A stretch of 21,774 nucleotides of DNA, from NCBI GenBank assembly GCA_946886255.1, contig CAMPIG010000025.1, forward strand, positions 1 through 21,774, written 5' to 3'. Below the pieces are notes generated by a model. The model searched no databases. It was not told where the DNA came from and saw only the letters and a list, made by a program, of their open reading frames with translations. Below, in pieces: positions 15,003 through 21,774 of this stretch (its first letter is position 1; every line of letters starts with the position of its first letter). Made by a program: the position numbers and the translations under genes. The DNA is from an uncultured Cellvibrio sp. Lineage in GTDB: Bacteria; Pseudomonadota; Gammaproteobacteria; Pseudomonadales; Cellvibrionaceae.

Positions 15003-15238
15003 AGGGCAGTTACCAGAAGCGTTGAAAACCGCATTAAATTCATGTTGATAGAACCCAAGCTAATGGTTTTACGGTAGGTTTCGGTAAAGGCGGCCAAAAT
15101 CTGGATCGCCAGCCAAGCGTTTGGGTGGTCGCAACTAGTCTTTGCTGGCGAAAACATAGAAAAAGAAGCCGCCACAAAAACCCCCCGCGCACAAAAATCC
15201 AATGCTGTCAGCATACTAATCCAATAAAACTGAATTTA

Positions 15239-15255
15239 CAGCAATAATATTGCTG
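15239..15255. promoter_or_regulatory. 17-bp palindrome resembling a Lrp/AsnC operator
   Basis: CAGCAATA-A-TATTGCTG is a perfect 17-base palindrome in the lrp-leuA gap. Its CAG...CTG ends and AT-rich centre recall the Lrp consensus YAGHAWATTWTDCTR. Further GCAAT/ATTG elements follow at 15272-15289, including the palindrome CAATATTG (15282-15289), just upstream of the leuA -10 box. Confidence 0.55.
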
Positions 15256-15283
15256 AGCTTAGATATTGATAGCAATTTTGGCA

Positions 15284-15312
15284 ATATTGTAGCGCGCAAT
15301 CACCGCTATACT
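15284..15312 (+). promoter_or_regulatory. likely leuA promoter
   Basis: TATACT at 15307-15312 is a good -10 box. At 17 bases upstream the -35 position reads ATATTG (15284-15289), which is weak and overlaps the CAATATTG element. A poor -35 covered by possible Lrp sites would suit an activated promoter. Transcription would start near 15319, giving a leader of about 180 bases. Confidence 0.45.
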
Positions 15313-15323
15313 GTGCCCAACCT

Positions 15324-15426
15324 GCTCGCCAAGACCTGGTCGTCACGAGCGAGTTGCGGGGCCGGTCTGCGGGCTTTAACCAAGCCCACTTAATAACCGG
15401 CAGCCAGCGGGGTACTCCCTAAGGCT
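15324..15426 (+). promoter_or_regulatory. structured 5' leader of leuA
   Basis: The predicted leader can form successive hairpins. A first weak one pairs CTCGC (15325-15329) with GCGAG (15349-15353). The second is nested: outer GCCGGT (15361-15366) with ACCGGC (15396-15401), inner GGGCTT (15371-15376) with AAGCCC (15382-15387). The third is also nested: outer AGCC (15402-15405) with GGCT (15423-15426), inner GGG-TACT-CCC (15410-15419). A T-rich stretch with TATTTTC and TTTTCTTTTC follows before the start codon. No Leu-rich leader peptide with an ATG is visible. It may be an attenuator or a cis-regulatory RNA. Confidence 0.45.
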
Positions 15427-15497
15427 ATTCCTGCAAATCTTGCGTCGGGTTTACTGTTTGTATTTTCTGCTTTTCTTTTCAGTTGCGGAGTTAACCC

Positions 15498-17162
15498 ATG
15501 ATTGCCAATCCATCCAGCAAGTATCAGCGCTTTGTCGGTGTGGCCTTGCCCGACCGCCAGTGGCCGAACAAGATCATTGAAAAACCGCCCATTTGGATGA
15601 GCACAGACCTGCGCGATGGCAATCAGGCGCTGATCGACCCGATGTCGGTGGCGACCAAGTTGCGTTTCTTTAAAGAACTGGTGGCGATTGGTTTTAAAGA
15701 AATCGAAATTGGTTTCCCCTCTGCATCGGAAACCGATTTTGAATTTACCCGTTTATTGATCGAACAAAACCACATTCCCGATGATGTCACCATCGAAGTG
15801 TTGGTGCAGGCACGTTACGACCTGATTGAAAAAACCGTGCAGAGTTTACGCGGCGCCAAGCGCGCGATCTTGCATATGTACAACCCGCTTGCGCCAGCGT
15901 TTCGCAAGATTGTCTACAACACCGATAAAGACGGTGTGAAAAATATCGCGATCCAAGGCACCAAATGGGTAAAAGAATTAACGACGCAAGCACCGGAAGT
16001 GGATTGGACGTATCAATATTCGCCAGAAGTGTTTTCCAGCACCGAAGTGGAATTTGTCAAAGAAGTATCCGATGCCGTTGCTGAGATCTGGCAACCCACA
16101 CCGACCAAAAAAATGATCCTCAATTTACCGGCCACGGTAGAGATGAACACACCCAATACTTACGCCGACCAAATTGAGTGGATGCATCGCAACATCAACA
16201 AACGCGATTCCATCATCATCAGCGTGCACCCGCACAATGATCGCGGCACGGCGGTGGCAGCGGCTGAGTTGGCGGTGATGGCCGGCGCGGATCGTGTGGA
16301 GGGCTGCTTGTTTGGTAATGGCGAGCGCACCGGTAATGTTGATCTGGTCACGCTCGCGTTGAATTTATATTCGCAAGGTGTTCATCCCGGCCTCGACTTT
16401 TCCGACATCGATCGCGTGCGCAAGTTGGTGGAAGACTGTAACCAGTTGCCGGTGCATCCGCGTCATCCTTACGCGGGCGAGTTGGTGTTTACCGCGTTCT
16501 CCGGCTCGCATCAGGATGCGATAAAAAAAGGTTTTGCGGTGCAGAAAAAAGACGCGCTTTGGGAGGTGCCTTACTTGCCGGTTGATCCGGCGGATTTGAA
16601 CCGCAGTTACGACGCTGTGGTGCGCGTCAACAGCCAATCCGGCAAAGGCGGTGTGAGTTTCCTGTTGCAGCAGGAAGCGGGCTTGCAGTTGCCGCGTCGG
16701 TTACAAATTGAATTCAGCAGCGTGGTGCAAAAGATCAGCGACACCACCGGTAAAGAAGTCAGAAGCAGCGAAATTGCGCAGTTGTTTGAGCAGGAATATT
16801 TTGCGGTGACTGCGCCATTCCGTTATCACAGCAGCAAAGTGAGTGAAGATGCTGAGCATGTGGATATCATCATCCATGCGCAGCACCAGGAAAGCCTCAT
16901 CTCGCTGTCCGGTAGCGGCAATGGACCTATCGACGCCGCCGCGCACGCGCTGAGTCAGCAGATCGGCAAGGAGGTCAGCGTTGTGGACTACCACGAACAC
17001 GCTATTGGTGAAGGCTCTGATGTGGCGGCGATCTGCTACGTGGAATTAAAAGTGGATCAGGGCAAGCCGGTATTCGGCGTCGGTAAGGACAGCAACATTA
17101 TTTCAGCGGCGATCAAGGCATTGCTGAACGGCGTGAACCGGCACCAGAGAACCAGTAACTAG
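15498..17162 (+). CDS. leuA: 2-isopropylmalate synthase
   Basis: A 554-residue enzyme that condenses acetyl-CoA with 2-oxoisovalerate to 2-isopropylmalate, the first committed step of leucine synthesis. The N-terminal TIM barrel has [17 protein letters not shown], with catalytic Arg (R39) and metal-binding Asp (D40). The metal-binding HPHNDRG (H244, H246) and the motif [10 protein letters not shown] (273-282) are also intact. The C-terminal part from about residue 430 is the LeuA allosteric domain, ending with [22 protein letters not shown], where leucine gives feedback inhibition. The length and N-terminus match the longer IPMS type seen in Pseudomonas and relatives rather than enteric LeuA. 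ATG 15498 has GCGGAG at about seven bases. It appears to stand alone, with no leuBCD next to it. Confidence 0.96.
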   Translation: MIANPSSKYQRFVGVALPDRQWPNKIIEKPPIWMSTDLRDGNQALIDPMSVATKLRFFKELVAIGFKEIEIGFPSASETDFEFTRLLIEQNHIPDDVTIEVLVQARYDLIEKTVQSLRGAKRAILHMYNPLAPAFRKIVYNTDKDGVKNIAIQGTKWVKELTTQAPEVDWTYQYSPEVFSSTEVEFVKEVSDAVAEIWQPTPTKKMILNLPATVEMNTPNTYADQIEWMHRNINKRDSIIISVHPHNDRGTAVAAAELAVMAGADRVEGCLFGNGERTGNVDLVTLALNLYSQGVHPGLDFSDIDRVRKLVEDCNQLPVHPRHPYAGELVFTAFSGSHQDAIKKGFAVQKKDALWEVPYLPVDPADLNRSYDAVVRVNSQSGKGGVSFLLQQEAGLQLPRRLQIEFSSVVQKISDTTGKEVRSSEIAQLFEQEYFAVTAPFRYHSSKVSEDAEHVDIIIHAQHQESLISLSGSGNGPIDAAAHALSQQIGKEVSVVDYHEHAIGEGSDVAAICYVELKVDQGKPVFGVGKDSNIISAAIKALLNGVNRHQRTSN

Positions 17163-17169
17163 TGCCCAG

Positions 17170-17195
17170 CGGTCGGTGGTTGGACACACCGGCCG
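17170..17195 (+). terminator. leuA terminator hairpin
   Basis: A nine-base stem CGGTCGGTG (17170-17178) / CACCGGCCG (17187-17195) with one G-T pair and an 8-base loop begins eight bases after the leuA stop. There is no clear T-run. A second small hairpin, CGCTA / TAGCG, lies at 17209-17224. Confidence 0.5.
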
Positions 17196-17325
17196 TTGAA
17201 TTCAGGAGCGCTAAATTTCTAGCGTTCGACACAAACCAATGGCAAAAACTGGTGTAAAGTAATTCACCGCCATCGCGCTGTCACAACCACGCCGTTAGAA
17301 TCGGGCGAATCACAAGGAGTAGCTT

Positions 17326-17706
17326 ATGGGCCAAACCACCTTTGCCAACTGTCGCGGCATCGTCCACAAAGGCAGTAACGGCGTGAGCATTGTCTTTCCC
17401 GATGTCTGTAAGACTCCCACCCCGGGCGGACCTGTGCCGATTCCCTATCCCAATATCGGCAAGTCCTCCGATACCTCAAAGGGGCCCAAAAGCGTAAAAA
17501 CCGACGGCCAAATGCCGATGGTTAAAGGCGCGCAGTACACGCGCAGCATGGGCGATGAGCCGGGTACTTTGAAGGGCGTTGTCAGTAGCGACCAAATGGG
17601 CGTCTGCGAATTCATGATGTATTCACCGGATGTGAAATTCGAAGGTAAAAATGTATGTCGCATGGGTGACCCGTTGTTTCATAATAAGAAAAACATCATG
17701 GGCTGA
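17326..17706 (+). CDS. DUF4150 (PAAR-like) type VI secretion tip protein
   Basis: A 126-residue protein of the DUF4150/Tox-PAAR-like family. Typical features are FPDVCKTPTPGGPVPIPYPN near residues 25-44, a central KGAQYTRSMGDEPGT and the C-terminal KNVCRMGDPLFHNKKN. PAAR-like proteins cap the VgrG spike of the type VI secretion system and carry effectors into target cells. It has no toxin extension, so the cargo is encoded separately, which fits the downstream genes. ATG 17326 has AAGGAG at six bases. It opens a plus-strand cassette with a chaperone-like gene, an effector and an immunity gene. The T6SS apparatus itself is not in the window. Confidence 0.9.
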   Translation: MGQTTFANCRGIVHKGSNGVSIVFPDVCKTPTPGGPVPIPYPNIGKSSDTSKGPKSVKTDGQMPMVKGAQYTRSMGDEPGTLKGVVSSDQMGVCEFMMYSPDVKFEGKNVCRMGDPLFHNKKNIMG

Positions 17707-17756
17707 TAAGGGCCAGCGGAAACTCATTACTGACTGCAGAATCGAAGGAACCGTTA

Positions 17757-18824
17757 ATGTCCCAGCATACCAAGGTCTATGTGGCTGGCGCCGGTATTAT
17801 CAGCCCCCTCGGCCCCACATCCGCCGCCATGGCGGCGGCGGTCAATGCCGGTATCAGCGTCGTCCAGGAAACCGCGCTGCTGAGCAAGCACCTCGTTCCT
17901 ATCAAGATGGCTTTGGTACCGGAACCGGCATTGAGCCCCCTTGACCCTCGTTTGATCGCCGCAAAGTTACCTTCCCGACAAGAGCGATTACTGCGCATGG
18001 CGGCTCCGGCGCTGCAACAATTGCAACCGCTTTTGCCCCAAGGCGTTGTGTTGCCGATGCTGCTCGCCTTACCGGAAGTTATCGCTAATCTCAGTCACCC
18101 CTGGCGCGGTAATGCGATTGAGCACCTGGCTGTACAGAGTGGTATTCCATTGGATTCGCGTAACAGCAAGGCCGCTGAAATCGGGCGTGCTGGCGGCTTG
18201 CATGCGCTCAAACATGTGTTCCAATTGATGGAACAAGGCCACGATTGGGTATTGCTGGGCGGTGTGGACACTTATTGGGATGCAGAATTGTTAGTGCGGC
18301 TGGATGCACAGGATCGGCTACTGCTGGAAAACAGTCTCGATGGATTTCAACCGGGCGAGGGTGCCTGTTTTGTGTTGCTGGCCAGCGAGCGGGTTGTCGG
18401 ATCATTAGCCGCACCGCGCGTGGCGCTCTACCGGCCCGGTATCGCACAAGAAGCTGGCCATCGTTACAGCGACGAACCTTATCGCGGTGATGGTCTGGCT
18501 AACGCTGTCCGTGAAGCTATCGCGCAAGCACCGGCGGCGAAGATCGATGCTGTCTGGACCAGCATGATCTACGATAGCTACGGCGCAAAAGAATTTGGCG
18601 TGGCCATCACGCGCAACAGCGCGCATTTTTCTCCGGCCGCCAGCCAGAATCATCCCGTAGATCGATTAGGTGATGTGGGTGCGTCTATCGGGCCGACCCT
18701 GATTAACCTGATCTTTGAATTATCCCGACGCCCCGGGAAAGTGGGGCAACACCATTTGCTCTGCTGCTCGTCCGATACTGCCTATCGCTCGGCGGTGCGC
18801 CTGGACATAGAAGCAAACCCATAA
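17757..18824 (+). CDS. ketosynthase-fold T6SS effector chaperone/adaptor (TecT-like)
   Basis: A 355-residue protein with the thiolase/ketoacyl-synthase fold. It starts with VYVAGAGIISPLGPTSAAMA, has a mid-region GRAGGLHALKHVFQLMEQGH followed by VLLGGVD, the loop LDGFQPGEGACFVLLAS and a C-terminal HPVDRLGDVGASIG. Ketosynthases need a Cys in a TACxSG-like turn before the mid-region helix. Here the corresponding stretch reads DSRNSKAAEIGRAGG with no Cys, so it is probably not an enzyme. Proteins annotated PRK06147, including TecT of Pseudomonas aeruginosa, have this fold and act as chaperones that load effectors on PAAR proteins. The order PAAR, chaperone, nuclease effector, immunity matches that system. 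The fold and context are strong; chaperone function is inference. Confidence 0.8.
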   Translation: MSQHTKVYVAGAGIISPLGPTSAAMAAAVNAGISVVQETALLSKHLVPIKMALVPEPALSPLDPRLIAAKLPSRQERLLRMAAPALQQLQPLLPQGVVLPMLLALPEVIANLSHPWRGNAIEHLAVQSGIPLDSRNSKAAEIGRAGGLHALKHVFQLMEQGHDWVLLGGVDTYWDAELLVRLDAQDRLLLENSLDGFQPGEGACFVLLASERVVGSLAAPRVALYRPGIAQEAGHRYSDEPYRGDGLANAVREAIAQAPAAKIDAVWTSMIYDSYGAKEFGVAITRNSAHFSPAASQNHPVDRLGDVGASIGPTLINLIFELSRRPGKVGQHHLLCCSSDTAYRSAVRLDIEANP

Positions 18825-18834
18825 GGAGACACCC

Positions 18835-19686
18835 ATGACCGACATCGGTGAAATGATTGCACCACCGGCGCTTCACAAGGAACCCAACGAAAAATGTCCC
18901 TTCTGCCCACCGGCGGAACCGGTGAAGTACACCACCTATCCCGGGGTAAAGAATAATTCAACGCACCTGGCGTCCATCATGGAAAAGCCAGCCCAGTTGA
19001 CCTCCTTACAAGCAGGCGCCCGGCCACAAACGGGTAAGGCGGATAAAGACGGATATATCCAGGAGCAACAAAAACCTGAAGCGCGCAAAGAAAATAAAGA
19101 CAAATTTTACACGCATCAGGCTCACCACCTTATCAGCGGCAAACAGGCGCTTAAGGGCAGCCCCATGGAAAAATGGATCACCGCCAGCGACAAAAATGAT
19201 AAAGATACGGGCTACTCGGTGAACTCTACCGGTAATGGCTTCTGGGCGCCGTCGGTACCGAAAGAATTGGTAGGTAAATGGGGCGTGGCTAAAAAAGTTT
19301 TAACGAACGAGGAACGGCAGAAATGGGCCGAAAAAGTCATGAAGGATGCTAAAGCGCAGGCGCATATCGGACCGCACAACATTACCGATCCGGATGACCC
19401 CAAAGGCTATAAACATCAACGCTACGATAAATATATCAAAGCAAAACTGACCGTCATGTCGGACCGGGTTAAAGCCTGGTCGAACAAATGTTTTCTCTGC
19501 GAAGATGCCAAAAAGAAGAACAAAAAACCCCAGGCAAACTACACAGTTCACGATGCCCTGGATCGCCTGTCCAGTCATTTGCAAGGCCAGATAACCGGAT
19601 CGAGAAAAACCTGGAAAATATTTCTTTCGAAATATGCATTGGCGTTCCATAAGCCCGTTTGTACAGACAAAAGAGAAAGAGGATGA
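18835..19686 (+). CDS. putative T6SS nuclease effector, AHH-type HNH/EndoVII fold
   Basis: A 283-residue protein with no signal peptide, rich in Lys. The toxin core is around residues 94-205: HQAHHLISGKQAL (A96-H97-H98), NGFWAPSVP (N134-G135) and AHIGPHN followed by YKHQRYDKYIKAKL. This order (AHH, NG, H, then Tyr-rich helix) fits the AHH family of HNH/Endonuclease VII-like toxins, which cut DNA. Cys pairs near both ends (C21/C24 in CPFC, C219/C222 in CFLC) could bind metal or lock the fold. ATG 18835 has AAGGAG five to six bases upstream and lies ten bases after the adaptor stop. The immunity gene follows at once. The nuclease class is a motif-based call; an alternative is another HNH subfamily. 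Confidence 0.75.
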   Translation: MTDIGEMIAPPALHKEPNEKCPFCPPAEPVKYTTYPGVKNNSTHLASIMEKPAQLTSLQAGARPQTGKADKDGYIQEQQKPEARKENKDKFYTHQAHHLISGKQALKGSPMEKWITASDKNDKDTGYSVNSTGNGFWAPSVPKELVGKWGVAKKVLTNEERQKWAEKVMKDAKAQAHIGPHNITDPDDPKGYKHQRYDKYIKAKLTVMSDRVKAWSNKCFLCEDAKKKNKKPQANYTVHDALDRLSSHLQGQITGSRKTWKIFLSKYALAFHKPVCTDKRERG

Positions 19687-19688
19687 AC

Positions 19689-20264
19689 ATGAACAAATAT
19701 TACCAGCTGACTGATGATTATTTTCTAGATTATGGCATCACGGATGGACCGACCTTGCCCGATGAAAGTGTCATGGCGGGAAAATGGGTAGACGCTGACA
19801 CCTTGCCTAAACTGGTTTATGAAGTAGATGTACCCGATGATGAATCCTGTCCGCATTTTATGACCGGTGAAGCTGTCATTGTCAGTGAACAATTTATCAA
19901 AGTGCTGCAAGGTGCTGGCGTGACGAACTTCCAGCAATTTCCCGCGCTGCTGATTAACCCGGACACCAAAAAACAACGCACAGGATATTTCCTGTTTAAT
20001 GTGTTGGGTATGTTAAAAGCGGCTGACCTTCAAAAATCTTCTTTCGACACGTTGATGGAAGCCGACGAGGAGGGTGTTGAGGTGCCTTTGGTGGCGTTTA
20101 ATGAAATCGTGCTGGACGGCAGCAAGCCGCGTGGCCTGCGAATGTTCAGAATGGCGGAAGACCCTACAGTTTTAGTGATTGACGAACACATAAAAACCGC
20201 GCTTAAAGAAAACCGTCCGGAAGGCGGTTGGGGGGTAATGTATGAAGAAATTGATGTGGTTTGA
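19689..20264 (+). CDS. immunity protein, Imm11/DUF1629-like
   Basis: An acidic protein of about 191 residues with no signal peptide or membrane segment, as expected for a cytoplasmic antitoxin against a nuclease. Family-like features are VSEQFIKVLQGAGVTNFQQF (central), GYFLFNVLGMLKAAD, LVAFNEIVLD and a C-terminal FRMAEDPTVLVIDEHIKTAL. This is the layout of Imm11/DUF1629 proteins, which accompany many polymorphic toxins. I prefer ATG 19689 because AGAGG lies six bases upstream; ATG 19683 overlaps the effector stop (ATGA) but sits directly against that site. Coupling to the effector gene is clear. The Imm11 name is moderately supported. Confidence 0.72.
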   Translation: MNKYYQLTDDYFLDYGITDGPTLPDESVMAGKWVDADTLPKLVYEVDVPDDESCPHFMTGEAVIVSEQFIKVLQGAGVTNFQQFPALLINPDTKKQRTGYFLFNVLGMLKAADLQKSSFDTLMEADEEGVEVPLVAFNEIVLDGSKPRGLRMFRMAEDPTVLVIDEHIKTALKENRPEGGWGVMYEEIDVV

Positions 20265-20279
20265 TCAAAAGTAATCGTT

Positions 20280-20318
20280 GCTGAAAATTTCTCGTGTGAA
20301 AGCAGCAAAATTTTCGGC
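20280..20318. terminator. hairpin between the two convergent effector-immunity units
   Basis: An 11-base stem GCTGAAAATTT (20280-20290) / AAATTTTCGGC (20308-20318) with one G-T pair and a 17-base loop sits in the 107-base gap between convergent genes. It may serve both strands. T-runs are weak on either side, so it is not a textbook terminator. Confidence 0.4.
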
Positions 20319-20371
20319 AGAAAAGCAAAGCTCATACAGTAAACAGAGACTGGATGAGCTTATCCTACAGG

Positions 20372-21121
20372 CTAGAAACTATTTAATACCTCAAGTGTTC
20401 CCTGCGCGGATCGTCTGGTAAGCACGAATAAGCGGCTTGCGCTGTAGCTACCTTCATCTAGCGTAACATCATCGCGAATCAACAAATCTTCCAGACCATC
20501 ATCATTCACATCACCAAGAGCTAAACGCTTGATATTATGATTAACGCCTTCTGTTTTGTAATGATAAACGTCGGTATCCAATTGATCGACTGATATTATC
20601 TCTTCGACATCGGACCACACCCGAATATCAGGATTTTCATTCAGTCGTTTTTTTTCTTCAGATGAGATCACCAGCGCGACTTCATCGGGAAATTTATCGG
20701 CTAATGTCTTATCAAACGTTATACTCCGCACAAACGATTTATCTGAAGCCTGCATGGACAATGCCTGCTGCACGGCCAAGCAAGAAATACCGACCACGCG
20801 ATAAGCAGGATACTCACTAGGTCTAACGGGTTCCGCTTGATCATCAACAGCAAAATAATTGCGACAGGAATCTACTGTGTGGGATTTCTCTCCCGGTGCG
20901 CTAACTTCAATGGAAAAACTCCAAGGCGTATTTAGCTGAGTAGCAAGAGCCTCTTTTTTTACACCGGCAGATTCGGACCCCTCTGCAAGAAAATCATCCA
21001 GGCGGAGTGGATCAAATAAGCTCACCGCCAACGAGGAATGATTATATTCACCGACGACAGCGCATCCCGTAGCAACCAAAACAAAAATAATAATGGAGAG
21101 CAATAGATAAAGGATTTTCAT
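20372..21121 (-). CDS. lipoprotein, probable periplasmic immunity protein for the lysozyme effector
   Basis: A 249-residue lipoprotein with a hydrophobic signal (residues 2-17) and lipobox VATGC (C20). The mature part is acidic and mostly unrecognised. Near the C-terminus, RLALGDVNDDGLEDLLIRDD (199-218) is a calcium-binding FG-GAP-like or dockerin-like loop (D204, N206, D208, D212). Two Cys (C86, C114) may form a disulfide. The gene lies 12 bases downstream of the muramidase gene on the same strand. A muramidase acts in the periplasm, so its immunity protein must be exported; a lipoprotein in this position fits that role. No family is recognised, so immunity is inferred from location and context. 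AGGA is about nine bases before the ATG. Confidence 0.7.
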   Translation of the reverse strand: MKILYLLLSIIIFVLVATGCAVVGEYNHSSLAVSLFDPLRLDDFLAEGSESAGVKKEALATQLNTPWSFSIEVSAPGEKSHTVDSCRNYFAVDDQAEPVRPSEYPAYRVVGISCLAVQQALSMQASDKSFVRSITFDKTLADKFPDEVALVISSEEKKRLNENPDIRVWSDVEEIISVDQLDTDVYHYKTEGVNHNIKRLALGDVNDDGLEDLLIRDDVTLDEGSYSASRLFVLTRRSAQGTLEVLNSF

Positions 21122-21133
21122 AGCGTTAACATC

Positions 21134-21739
21134 CTATGGTTTTTTTGAGTTGGACGCTGCCGTTGCGCTGTCTTTAGCCGCTTTTTCGAGCAGATCCTTA
21201 ACATATTTATTGCGTGCGTCACTGACATCGGACCGATTGCTTTCTTTAGCTCCTTCAGACCAATTTTTTGCTTTGATATATTTATTAAAGGTAGGAAATT
21301 TACTTTTCAGATTGGTCATCCCTAAATTGAAGATCATGTCAAACAGTGCCAGCCGGACTTCGCTTGGATATGCGGCAAAAGCCTCCGCGCCATAGACCTT
21401 TTTTAATTCGCCTTCGAAGGTATCGATATGCTTATTGGTCAACTTGTCGATATCCGTCTTCTTAAGCTTTAGCTTGGTATGCTTTTTATAAGTAGAACTA
21501 AGCAAACCCTTGGTTTGCTTTTTGACGGTATCATAATCAGTTTTTATTTGATCTTTGGTCGCAGCTTTACTGTCTTTTTGTACAATAAATGCGAGGGATT
21601 GGGCATTTGTCAATGTTGATAGTAAATGTCCAACACCGACGGTAACGAAACCTTTAGTGTCGAGATACATATGTTCGACACAGCCTTCATAAGTTTCAAG
21701 CTTTTGCCGCAAGGTGGTTTTTTCTGATTCGGATGCCAT
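21134..21739 (-). CDS. T4-lysozyme-like muramidase, probable T6SS effector
   Basis: A 201-residue protein of the phage T4-type lysozyme (GH24-like) class, which cleaves the glycan strands of peptidoglycan. The N-terminal region reads TYEGCVEHMYLDTKGFVTVG then VGHLL. Glu18, Asp27 and Thr33 have exactly the spacing of the T4 catalytic residues Glu11, Asp20 and Thr26. A later FDMIFNLGMTNLKSKFPTF matches the conserved helical lobe (RxALFDMxFNxG). It has no signal peptide or membrane anchor, unlike cell-wall housekeeping enzymes, and ends in a Lys/Ala/Ser-rich tail. ATG 21739 has AAAGG eight bases upstream; the TTG at 21745 is too close to it. Next to a PAAR cassette and a lipoprotein, it looks like a T6SS effector. 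A prophage endolysin is the alternative, but no phage genes are seen. Confidence 0.82.
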   Translation of the reverse strand: MASESEKTTLRQKLETYEGCVEHMYLDTKGFVTVGVGHLLSTLTNAQSLAFIVQKDSKAATKDQIKTDYDTVKKQTKGLLSSTYKKHTKLKLKKTDIDKLTNKHIDTFEGELKKVYGAEAFAAYPSEVRLALFDMIFNLGMTNLKSKFPTFNKYIKAKNWSEGAKESNRSDVSDARNKYVKDLLEKAAKDSATAASNSKKP

Positions 21740-21774
21740 TTGCAATACCTTTATCCTTAAGTTAATTTTAAGAT

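Noticed and set aside
14999..15214. A 71-codon minus-strand frame upstream of the Lrp-type gene
   Set aside because: It overlaps the Lrp start, has no family resemblance and no ribosome site; it probably lies in the regulator's promoter region.
15313..15393. GTG-started 26-codon frame as a leucine leader peptide for leuA
   Set aside because: It has only a few scattered Leu codons, no run of them, and no ribosome site before the GTG, so it does not look like an attenuation peptide.
17225..17260. Promoter for the PAAR cassette (TTCGAC with TGTAAAGT)
   Set aside because: The spacing between the two elements is about 24 bases, too long for a standard promoter, and no better -35 box is at the right distance.
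17651..17944. A 97-codon plus-strand frame bridging the PAAR-like and adaptor genes
   Set aside because: It overlaps both genes in another frame and its translation is unrelated to any family; the two flanking genes have their own ribosome sites.

Overview
The window reads as chromosomal DNA from a Gram-negative gammaproteobacterium. The most likely group is the Cellvibrionaceae (Cellvibrio / Saccharophagus / Teredinibacter). This is inferred from the long poly-serine linker in a multi-domain secreted polysaccharide lyase, the type VI secretion cargo genes, and the mix of genes. No rRNA or other taxonomic marker is present, so the placement is inference.

Layout. (1) Positions 1-269 hold the C-terminal end of a PQQ-dependent sugar dehydrogenase. 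(2) Positions 439-3799 hold a plus-strand block: a YtrA-type GntR regulator with its own promoter and palindromic operator, an ABC ATPase, an ABC-2 permease and a membrane acyltransferase. (3) Positions 3868-11352 hold a tight minus-strand operon of five genes, in transcription order: SWIM zinc-finger protein, DUF5691 helical-repeat protein, MoxR-type AAA+ ATPase, DUF5682 protein with a TraB/EreA-like N-terminus, and a VWA/CoxE-type MIDAS protein. Junctions are ATGA overlaps or short gaps. It looks like a conserved MoxR-VWA chaperone or conflict-type module, and I know of no established function for it. It is the best candidate for an undescribed system here. (4) Positions 11758-14331 encode a lipoprotein alginate-lyase-family enzyme with poly-Ser linker, DUF1349-like, Fn3 and F5/8C (CBM32-like) domains, behind an AT-rich upstream region. 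(5) Positions 14541-17162 hold a divergent Lrp/AsnC regulator and leuA. The 495-base gap between them contains a 17-bp Lrp-like palindrome, a promoter and a leader that can fold into nested hairpins. (6) Positions 17326-21739 are a type VI secretion cargo island. A plus-strand cassette encodes a DUF4150 PAAR-like tip protein, a ketosynthase-fold adaptor resembling the TecT chaperone family but without a recognisable catalytic cysteine, an AHH-type HNH nuclease effector and an Imm11/DUF1629-type immunity protein. Facing it on the minus strand are a T4-lysozyme-like muramidase without a signal peptide and a lipoprotein that is probably its periplasmic immunity protein.

The genes form independent modules: envelope-stress-type ABC export, a MoxR/VWA machine, polysaccharide degradation, leucine synthesis with its regulator, and interbacterial antagonism. 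No T6SS structural genes are in the window, so the effector island depends on apparatus genes elsewhere.
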